Assembly (NCBI GenBank): GCA_024516035.1
Contig: CM044958.1
Span: forward strand, 21,315,568 to 21,379,567
DNA from: Bactericera cockerelli
Taxonomy: Eukaryota; Arthropoda; Insecta; Hemiptera; Triozidae
Direction: 5' to 3'
DNA length: 64,000 nucleotides
A model generated the notes under the pieces. It was given only the letters and a program-made list of their open reading frames with translations. It was not told the DNA's origin and searched no databases. Position numbers and translations under genes: made by a program. Each line of letters opens with the position of its first letter. Position 1 is the stretch's first letter. Positions 33,293-43,900 of this stretch are shown here, one piece after another.

Positions 33293-34945
33293 TAACTAAT
33301 CCTGTACTTTCTAAACATTGTGGCACAAGAATCGTAGACTTGAATTTTAATTAAAATCAGCTCATCATTAAATGAATGAAATCTTAAAATCTGCTCATTC
33401 TAAAATTACCTGACCCCTTAAAATCATCTCACCATAAATTAAAATCAGCTCAATACTAAAACAGTTTTCAAGAAATCTGCTCAAACCGACAGTTAAAATA
33501 AGCTCTACACAAATTTCACTAAAACACGCTCGACTTAACTGACACATAAAATCCCATCATACTTAACTGACAGTTAAATTTATCGTACTACTAAATCCCT
33601 CATAATACTTAACCGACAGTTAAATTTATCGTACTACTAACTAAATCTTCTTCTTTAGCTCAGCTGAGGAAGCTGGCTAAGAAAAACTAAATTTAGCATC
33701 CACTTATCCATAATTACCTGTAACCATTTAAAAATCCGTTCTTAACAGACTCTACCTAAGATAACCAACAGTTAGCCATCGACAACGGCTCGGCACTACT
33801 CGGCAGACAGTTAAAAAATCTCGCCGCGTTTAATTCGAACAGTTGATCCGGCGATTCGTGATCCACCACCACTGAAATTGAGGTTCTGGGCAACCTTGAT
33901 GCCAGGAGCCCTGGTCACCACTGCAGAACGGTTCCGTGGATCGATCTCAGTTCTCAGTCAGTTTCTCAGTCACAGTTGGCAAGAGTTCTCGCTACGCTGG
34001 ATGTAAAGTAAAAAATAACTATTCTTTATAGCTCAGCAGTGTGTCAGCTTGTTTGTGCACTTCAACAGAGGATTAACTGTTTCATAATTAGAATAAAAAA
34101 TCTATAATTTAACTTCAAAATTAAAGTTTCAAGTTAATTTTTTTATACTTTTGACCAGTGTCCGATTTTTCGTCTGTATAACCAGTGATTTAACATTGCA
34201 AATTCAGATCTTGGTACCGGAGGCCAACAAGTAATTAATCAGCCATTTAACATAATGATATTAAAATTTACATGCACAATAGATTTTTAAACAAATTTAA
34301 AAAGTAAATAATTATTTAAAAAATTGTACTTGAAATTTTTTTGTGAAAATATAAAATAAAAAGCTTCTATTATTTGGTCTGAAAGTAAAATATTTGTCCG
34401 AAATAATTTCGTTCATTTAACCCTTTTAGTGTTGGTTAACCTTAACTGCATTATAACGTCCATCTCTCTAGCGCAATTTTTAATCCAATCCAAACGTTTC
34501 TTCGGTTAAAATTTTCGCTATTAGTGAGTTGCAAAAGTGAATTTTTCAGCCGCAATTCGGCTTAGTTTCCATAAAGTTAAACGAATAGTAACGAGAGTGT
34601 TTTATTTAACTAATTGTCAAATTACGAATACTAGTGCACTTTTGCGAGCAATTTTTTCCATTAAAATCTCGGCGTTTTATCATTTTTTACAATAAGCGTA
34701 TCTTTCAATTGAAATCTCCGAAGTTTTATTATTATTTTTTATAGAAAAAAGCGAGTGATTTTTTTTCTATTGAAGTCTCGGCCGTTTTACTATTTTTTTT
34801 ATAATTTAAAGTTTGATCCAAGAATTCCTTGTAGGATCCGCGAGTGATTGTTTCTATTGAAATCTCAGCCGTATTTTTATATAATTTAAAGTTCGATCCG
34901 AACGTAGCCTCGAGGCGTAGACCGCGTGTGAAAGTTGGGTGGTAG
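33293..34945. other. Region upstream of the 35-kb candidate exon
   Basis: At 33350-33545 a degenerate repeat of AAAATCAGCTCA/ AAATCTGCTCA is visible. GC content rises at 33770-34010 and contains repeated CTCAGTCA-like initiator sequences, so a promoter or 5' UTR is possible. At 34660-34880 a ~80-bp unit (ATTGAAATCTC..CCG.TTTTA) is repeated about four times, imperfectly. Confidence 0.35.
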
Positions 34946-34972
34946 CCTCCGTGGAAGGCCGGCCCCGCTGGA

Positions 34973-37900
34973 ATGGTGTTGGGCATATCCACCATGCTGG
35001 TCGTCACGGTGGCTGAGTTCTCCAGCTTCCTCTCCATCATAGCCGTGCTGGTCTGCTTCTTCGCCATGTTCCTGCTCATAGTGAGGTGAGTCTGCTTGTC
35101 TAGATAATTCTCCAGCCAATGGACCGTCTGCTTGTCTAGATAACTCTCCAGCCAATGGACCGTCTGCTTGTCTAGATAAGTGTCCAGCCAATGGACCGTC
35201 TACTTGTCTAGATAACTTTCCAGCCAATGGACCGTCTGCTTGTCTAGGTAACATTCCAGTGAATGGACCGTCTGCTTGTCTAGATAAGTTTCCAGCCAAT
35301 GGACCGTCTGCTTGTCTAGATAACTTTCCAGCCAATGGACCGTCTGCTTGTCTAGATATCTTTCTAGCCAATGGACCGTCTGCTTGTCTAGATAACTTTC
35401 CAGCCAATGGACCGTCTGCTTGTCTAGGTAACATTCCAGTGAATGGACCGTCTGCTTGTCTAGATAAGTTTCCAGCCTATGGACCGTCTGCTTGTCTAGG
35501 TAACATTCCAGTGAATGGACCGTCTGCTTGTCTAGATAAGTTTCCAGCCAATGGACCGTCTGCTTGTCTAGATAACTTTCCAGCCAATGGACCGTCTGCT
35601 TATCTAGATATCTTTCTAGCCAATAGACCGTCTGCTTATCTAGATAACTTTCCAGCCAATGAACCGTCTGCTTGTCTAGATATCTTTCTAGCCAATGGAC
35701 CGTCTGCTTGTCTAGATAACTTTCCAGCCAATGGACCGTCTGCTTGTCAGATAATTTTCCAGCGAATAGACCGTCTGCTTGTCTAGATAACTTTCCAGCC
35801 AAGGGACCGTCTGCTTGTCTAGATAACTTTCCAGCCAAGGGACCGTCTGCTTGTCTAGATAACTTTCCAGTGAATGGACCGTCTCGAAAGTCCTAGAAAT
35901 ATAAACTGGTGTGGTATATAAAATCAACGTTCGCACCAAATTTCAAGTTTCTAGCTCTTATCGTTTTCGAGATGTCGTGATCAGTGTGATCGCTCACACG
36001 GACGGAAAGACAGACCAACGCAACGACCGAAAGTAACTTTTGGTATCCTTAGCACATTTAGTGCCGCCTGACAGCAGTACTGACGAGTACGTGAGGGTCA
36101 GGCGAAGACGCCTGACAAAATTATCCAATACGGTCACGTTAGGCTTTTCTGCCTGACGGAAATTATCCACTTCGGGCAAGAACACCTGACATCGCGGGCC
36201 GATAGATATGTCATGCTTTTACCCCTAGTGTTAGGTTATGATTCGTCCAGAAAAGTAAAAAATGGGTCAAATTTTCGATTAATACAATAATTTCTTTATT
36301 AGAGGATAAAGAAAGTAAAAAAGATGGGTGTTATCAGAATATCTAATGTAATATTTCATAATAATTCCGTGTCCGTAAAATAGGCACAGATAACTATATC
36401 ACGGTGGTGAGAGGATTATATGGACGCCCAGAGCCACTGCCTAAGCTCCTTTCATGTCCTTGATTCTATTTGAGATAGTCAGGACGGGGGTTTTACCGTC
36501 CATTCGCTGGAAATAGTACCAGCTACCCACATTAACCTCACTCAGCCTGGGTAGGGCCGGAAATGCCAGCTTCACGTGTTTGGAGGGATCAGAATTTTCT
36601 TCGAAAAGCCTGCTCCTACTGGGATATTCTTAAGAAGCTCTAGAAGGAGTATCTCCAGCTGCCAGTTACCCATGAAATAAATGTTTTGTAGGAATTTATA
36701 TGCTATTTAAAACCAAAAGACTTAAACTTTTCTAGAAAACAAACATCAAGCTCTGTGGGACACCCTGTATATATACATATATCTATATCTCCTGCAGTCC
36801 ACTCCATTATGACTTTCTATTTCTCTTTCAAAGTTCAAGAAAAAAAAAAAAAAAAAAAACTTTACATCGTGATCGTGATCACGTAGACCAAAACTGCATC
36901 CGAATTTCATCTTCCGGGTTTTGGTTGGAATTCGAACTTTGACCCGAATCGAATGTACGCGCTAGAGAAAGAAGCCGCGGGAGTTTAACCACCGCCAAAC
37001 ATGTTTTATAAGTGGCGTCAATTGTTCAGATTAACCCATTGCCTACCAAGCCATTTTTATGAAACTTGCCTTGGGGGACCCAGGGTATTTACCTCAAATT
37101 CACCTGTCTAGCATATGTGCAACAGCAACACGCGGTCCCCCAGACTAAAAACAATGGGTTAAAAAACATAATATTATTTAGTTGGGTTCATAATGATTTG
37201 TCAGTAGTCACCGTGGTCAAGTGGGTGGTGCTCCAGACTTGCACGGGCGGTCACAAACTCAAATTTCATGCACTGGGTGGTGCTCCAGACTTGCACGGGC
37301 GGTCACAAACTCAAAATTCATGCACTGGGTGGTGCTCCAGACTTGCACGGACGGTCACAAACTCAAAATTCATGCACTGGGTGGTGCTCCAGACTTGCAC
37401 GGGCGGTCACAAACTCAAAATTCATGCACTGGGTGGTGCTCCAGACTTGCACGGACGGTCACAAACTCAAAATTCATGCACTGGGTGGTGCTCCAGACTT
37501 GCACGGACGGTCACAAACTCAAAATTCATGCACTGGGTGGTGCTCCAGACTTGCACGGACGGTCACAAACTCAAAATTCATGCACTGCGTGGTGCTCCTG
37601 ACTTGCACGGACGGTTACAAACTCAAAATTCATGCACTGGGTGGGATTCGAGCCAACGGATACCTACGCTACCTGGATTGCCAGACTAGCGTGTTAACCA
37701 CTTGACTACCAATTCTATTATTATTTTATTTGGTAGTCTGTGGATGAGGATCTGTCTATGGTGGTTGAGTGTCACCACCAGTCGTTCAATTGTGTGAATC
37801 TTTTAATCGTCCATCCATAGCTACAAGCATGGCAGAATTATCCCACTCGTGTCAAGAACATGACAGACACTCATAATAGAGCCACCATTACAAGAGCATG

Positions 37901-40900
37901 TCAAGTATTAATACAAGGGCCTTACGAATATCAAAGAAAGTACATGTGCAAGAGCTCAGCAAGTTGCAAGAACCAGCTTGTCACGCTATCTCTATAATCG
38001 GCAAAGTTGAACAAACTGTCTGCAAGTTGGTTGAAGGCAAACTGCTTGGTCTAGTACTCGTGATATCCTCTCTGTTAAACAGGGAGAGTGGAATGCGAGT
38101 GAACCTCGGGTGCTTGTCTGGAGTCCAGAGAAAATTATCTTTGGCATTGGTCCTACCCATTCTTGGTTTTTGGTTTACATGATGTGTTAAATAAGTATGA
38201 TGTACCTATATTTGAATTGTATTATATTTTTTAACCGGAACAGCACAAAGATATTTACATGTCTGGCGTATTTGATTGGTTGAAGAAATAGAAAATATAG
38301 CAAGGTTATTTCAAGGATGAACACATGAGTTGAATTTCTGTAATCAGCTGTATTGTGTTGGTCTTCCCTGATGAGTACTTACCTACTAATCGCATTTTAA
38401 AAATAAATTTAAAATGTTGATTCAAAATTGGCGCTTTCATTTAATATTCCATTTTTGATTTTTCAAAGCGAATGCCGTTTGTCGTTACGGGTTTTTCTTA
38501 CTGCCTTTTTTTTTGACCTTGACTCACGTTCTCGTTGGGAGAAAAGTTCAGTGTATTATTGTGCATTATCGTGTTAATATAGGCCGGCGCTTCTCTTGAC
38601 GAACGCTCGTGTCTCGAGCTTGATATAATAAAAATATAATAATAATATCGCCTTATTTATACTGCCCGATTAGGACTATTAAGTCCCATAATTCCAGTAG
38701 TAAGCCCAAAACGTATTATTGTGTGGTAAAAATCTCAAATGGGAGAATAACTTGTCTTGTCCCGGCTGGGTTTCGAACCCGCGAACTCGGGAATCTCTGG
38801 ATTCACTCAGTGCCGCCTTTACCACTGAGCTACCGGGACAGACTGAGATTGCCATTTAAGAGATATACTGATAGAGTGATTTCAAGTTTAGGAATTGAAT
38901 TTGCATTTTGAGTTCGAATTGACCTTTTAACGAGATAGGATCCCCCTAAACAAAAAAGATACTTTTAGCACGATACTATCGTACTTAAAGAATATTCAGG
39001 TATTCTGTAGCGCATGTGCTAAGCACGTTATTATCACAATATTAGCAGGATTATATTACGCTAATAGCATGGCTATGACCGCTCTTTTCGTGCTATTATC
39101 CCATTTTTGGGTATAATAGCGCGCGTGCTATTATCACGTTATTAGCGCACTATTATACCCAAGCACTAGTTGATCTGCTATTGTTACGCTAAAAGCCTTC
39201 TAATATTACTACTTTTATACTACTTTTAGCAGATGCTAAAATTACGCTTAATGTATGCTATTATCACGTAATGTATGAGCGTGCTATTATCACGTTTTTA
39301 GCGCACTATTATACCCAAGCACTAGTTGATCTGCTATTGTTACGCTAAAAGCCTTCTAATATTACTACTTTTAGCAGATGCTAAAATTACGCTTAATGTA
39401 TGCTATTATCACGTAATGTATGAGCGTGCTATTATCACGTTTTTAGCGCAATATTATACCCAAGCACTAGTTGATCTGCTATTGTTACGCTAAAAGCCTT
39501 CTAATATTACTACTTTTAGCAGCATTTTATTCCACGATACTATACTGGCGCTTTTAGCATAATTTTAGCTTCTCATGAAGAATGCTAAAAGCTCGCTACT
39601 CTAGCACGATTTTAGCAGATCATTATCATGATAAACTAATGGGATTTTCTTTAGTAATTTATTTTTCTTCCTTAAAACTTTTCTTTTTTACAAAGTTTTA
39701 CTCCAAGAATGCTACTCCACTTTTAGTTACTCGAGTAACTACAAATGGGGTAGCATTCTTGGAGTAACAAAAAAAAGTTTCAAGGAAGAAAAATAAATTA
39801 CTAAAGAGAATCCCATTAATTAGTTTGTATATTATATATGCTTTTCTGAAGTAATTTTTTTTTTTTTTTCTTCATCCCATGTAGTTTTTACTTTCCTTTA
39901 CCTATAGAAAGGAAAGTAGTGGAATCACCAATACCTGTATTTGGGGGGGGGGTCCCTTGGATTAACTTTTTTATTATTCACCCTAGACGGGGATTGTGAC
40001 ATATCAAATCCAACGATTTTCAGGTGCTGATTACGAATTTTACATTGATTTTTAGCTAAATGTTACCGTTGAGTCACCAGTGGTTGAATTTGACCTTTTT
40101 CAAGTGATGAGCTTTCCTGGTGTCACACCAGATTTTTTAGTTTATTTCCACCATTTCTATGAATTTGAGCTCTAGTATAGTGCAATACAAACTCACAGAC
40201 GTATTAAAGCACCGCAGGCGACATTTTTTAGAAGCTCATTTATGTAAAATGTCCATCTTGATTTAAACCATTTATGAAGTGACTTTCAGACCTGAATACA
40301 CTAAAATTTACATATCGGAATACTGTTTGAATTTCAAAGCCAAATAAAGAATTAATCAATAAAAGTGTCTGAGTTTGGGACTCTAATATCAGAGACACTT
40401 TTATTGATAAAATATGTAAAGAAATAATAAAACATAGTATTTTTTAAAGTAATGCGAATTTGATTTATTTAAAGAACTAATTTAATAAAATCAAAACAAA
40501 ACAGTAGGTAAAATATTTCAAATCAGGTACAATTGAACACACTTTTTAAATTAATCATTGCTAGTGTTTTAAAATCTAATTAAATGTATGTGATACTGAG
40601 AAGACCAATAACTATAGCTCATGGGTAATAAATGTGTACCATAAGAAACAATATAATATGGCTATTCTTATTACCTTCAAAAGCATGTAAGGATGAAAAA
40701 CACTTTGTGTTAAAACTAACCACTATGCCTGATTTTACTTGAATGTTTTGAAGCATTACAAGGTTCTCCATTACTTATTTCTAAAACATCTTCCCAGAAT
40801 CAGGCTGGGTTGGAATGGAATCTTTGGATACCATATTGATGAATAATAGCAACAGATTTTAAAATTACTAGGGGTAAAGTATTGATTTCCTACCAAGCAT

Positions 40901-43900
40901 TGATAAAAAAATTAATAAGAAAGGAAAAAATTAATTCAGATAGTAACAATTTTAGCAAAAATTATGTTTTAAAGCTTATCTTATGGTAAACAATTCAATC
41001 AAAATGTATAAGACAGCTTAGAAATTAATCTGTTTACTTTTAGGATAGTCCTGTAAATTGCATTAAAAAGACAATTCTTAGTAATAAAGATAATGCTTAT
41101 TTTTAACTAATACTGATGATAATCAAATATGTTCTTTGGTATGATTTGTTAGTAGGTACTATGAAAGTATACAGATGAATTAAAAATTGAGTTGAGTTGT
41201 GTTCTCATAAACACAAGTCTATTTAGTTGTTACTATAAGTCTCATTCAAGGTGTAGGAACTCGTAACAAATACAGAATATTCAAAATAATATTCTGCAGA
41301 ATATTGAAAATAACAAATTTAATACAACTCTTCTCTCATTATCTTCACTGGCTCCCTTATCACCACACTTCACATTTTGCTATCTCTCTTTTACTTTTTC
41401 TCCTTTTGCTTCTCCCTTTCCCGGGGCCACTTGATGCCTGAGACTAGTTGCCTTTGGCACATTGGTTTTTATTTAGTTTAAGTTCTCTAATTAGTAATTT
41501 AAGATAAATGTGAAACACATACTTTGTATATTATTATTCACAATAAACATTTGATTGATTGAAATAACCTTCAGAAGGGATTAACGTATGAAATAAAGAT
41601 TGTAAGAAAAATCAAGGGAAACGTATCAATTTTATTTAATTTTTTTGGTTAAAAACCACTTCACAAAAGCCTAGAGATCTCATCTAATGTAAATCAAACC
41701 TAAATTATAAGATCAAAATGAAAATAAAGTAAATTATTTCTGGACAGGCAATGATTGCTACTTATTGAATCTGGAATGGAGTTTTAAGCTGCTGGAAAAG
41801 CTGGAGAATTCAGTTTTCTGGCTTCTATGTGTTGAAGTTCAAGCTTTCTTGTTGGATATGGATACTTATGAGACTCAAGCTGCACCGTTGCTCCTTCCTC
41901 AAACAGTGAGGCAGTAGGACTTCTTGGATTAGATTTAGCAAGTGGTTGAATTTTTTATCACCTCAATGTAGTCTGACAATGATTGTATTCAATCAGCAAC
42001 TTCAATAGAATTAGACTTCCTGTTGGGGTTTCCAGGATAATGCTAATTAGTTTGATCACAGCAAGATGAATGAAAGTTCTCAATTATAATACAATGCCTT
42101 GAATTGTGGGCAGGTGAATTTCCACTTGGTACTTTGTAAGTTCTGTCAACTTTTTGTTTGTTTTATTAGAGCAAATATTTAAATCTTACCACTTTAAATC
42201 CAAGGAGGTTATTTCATGAAGTCAGGTTTGAGGTATAACAGGGCCAAATAATTTATGTTTTCAACTTAGGAAAAACGATAATATCAAGAGAATAAATAGA
42301 ATTTTAGATTTTTTAGTTTTCACAAAAGCAAAAGAAACAATTATTTTACAGATCAGTAATGAACCGAAAAATGGCGTCTTACGTTTATAGGCGATATTAT
42401 GTCACTACCGCTTCAATAGCGTCGAAGCGCTAAAATACCGGTAAAATAGCGCTAAAAGACAGCAATAATAGCATGATAATAGCACGTGCTAATACTACCT
42501 AGATAGTATCGGTATTTTATTACTTGCACTAAAACAGCGCTAAAATAGCGCTAAAAGACAGCATAATAGCATGATAATAGCACGTGCTAATACTACCGAA
42601 ATAGTATCGGTATTTTATTACTTAAATATTAGCCTCTTTTATTGGTATTTTATATCTTATAAAAGAGGGTATTTTAGACTGCTATGGTCTACTTATAGCA
42701 TGCTGTTAGCAGTATAAAAGACATACTACTAATAGAGGTATTTTATTCCAAATATAATATCCTGCTAAAAGAGCTAGCGCTAATATATAATTAGCCATTG
42801 TTTAAGGGGATCCTAGAGGATCCTGACAGCCACTGTCTGTGTTGATTATTATTATTGCCTTAAAGCTTAAGGCATGATCAATGATCATCATAGAGTGGCG
42901 TTATCGTGCACGATGGAAGCCAGACAGTGGAGGAATGACTTAGCATTTCTACCACTGTCTTTACAAGGAAGCTAATAATTGACAAGGGCCCCCAGATTAA
43001 AGCCAGACTGCTTGTCTACTCTCTATTCATAGTCCCCCGGCCAGAATCTTCCGTATTTTAAGCATTAAGTTGATTTATTGGTTGTTACATTCCACTAAAA
43101 TTTCTTTTATGATGATTATAAATAAATCTTGATTGAATTTTTTGTCTTAATGGACCCAATCAAATATCTCCGAAACTACTGAAAATATATCTGTTCAGGA
43201 AACATTTTCATAGCTCCAAGGGGGACACATAATCGTGACGTTCAGAAGTTTGTCAAATTGTGAGATTTTTTCCATGGTTCATAATCAATCGTGGACCTCT
43301 TTTTTTACTTTCTTATCCTATAATAAGGAAAGTATTTGTATTCGTCAAAAAATTGACCTACCAAGTTTTTCACATTTCTGGACGAATACCAATACCATTT
43401 CGGCCTCAGGATACCAAAAAAGTTGTTTTCCGCCAGAGGTGTTGGGTGGAAGAGATTGCCATAGGCAATAACCCCGCCCTTTAGTTAGGACATATGTATA
43501 TATTTTATTTATTTTTTTCTTGTGTTATATTATTATTATTGTCATTTTTATATTTACTTTTTCCCATTATTTGTCTGAATTTGTCTGTATGTTCTACTAA
43601 TAAAGTGTTTCTAAAAAAAAAAAAATAAAATAAATAAATAAATACCATTTCTGCCTCAGGATACCAAAAAAGTTGTTTTCCGCCATTGGTACGTGTGTCC
43701 GTGTGTTCGTCTGAGTGTCCCTCTGTGTGTGAACACGATATCTCCAGAACGGTAAGAGCTAGAGACTTGAAATTTGGTATGAAAAATTATTTTATATACC
43801 AGACGAACCACGAAACTCTTGGTTGAAATTGGCCGCATTCTATTAGCTGCAAATATTAGCCGCAAGCGCCTCTTCTTTGAATTTAAAGGTTAAAGGTAAA

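Larger units (their letters stand above)
38960..42810. mobile_element. Possible ~3.9-kb element bounded by TTTTAGC/GCTAAAA arrays
   Basis: The left array (38965-39610) has variants of GCTATTATCACG and TTTTAGC, including a ~170-bp unit repeated nearly three times (CCAAGCACTAGTTGATCTGC). The right array (42268-42810) has GCGCTAAAATAGC and ATAGCACGTGCTAATAC. The two arrays share the same short motif in opposing orientation. The interior has no long ORF. Whether they are ends of one element or two neighbouring insertions is not settled by sequence alone. Confidence 0.4.

Noticed and set aside
34886..35838. Open frames of 182, 212 and 175 codons on both strands
   Set aside because: They are translations of the 36-bp minisatellite, open only because the unit is a multiple of three with few stops. 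No domain and no start or splice support.
37066..37705. Three overlapping + strand frames of 126-207 codons
   Set aside because: They cycle through the 52-bp array in all three frames; the peptide is the same 52-codon super-repeat each time.
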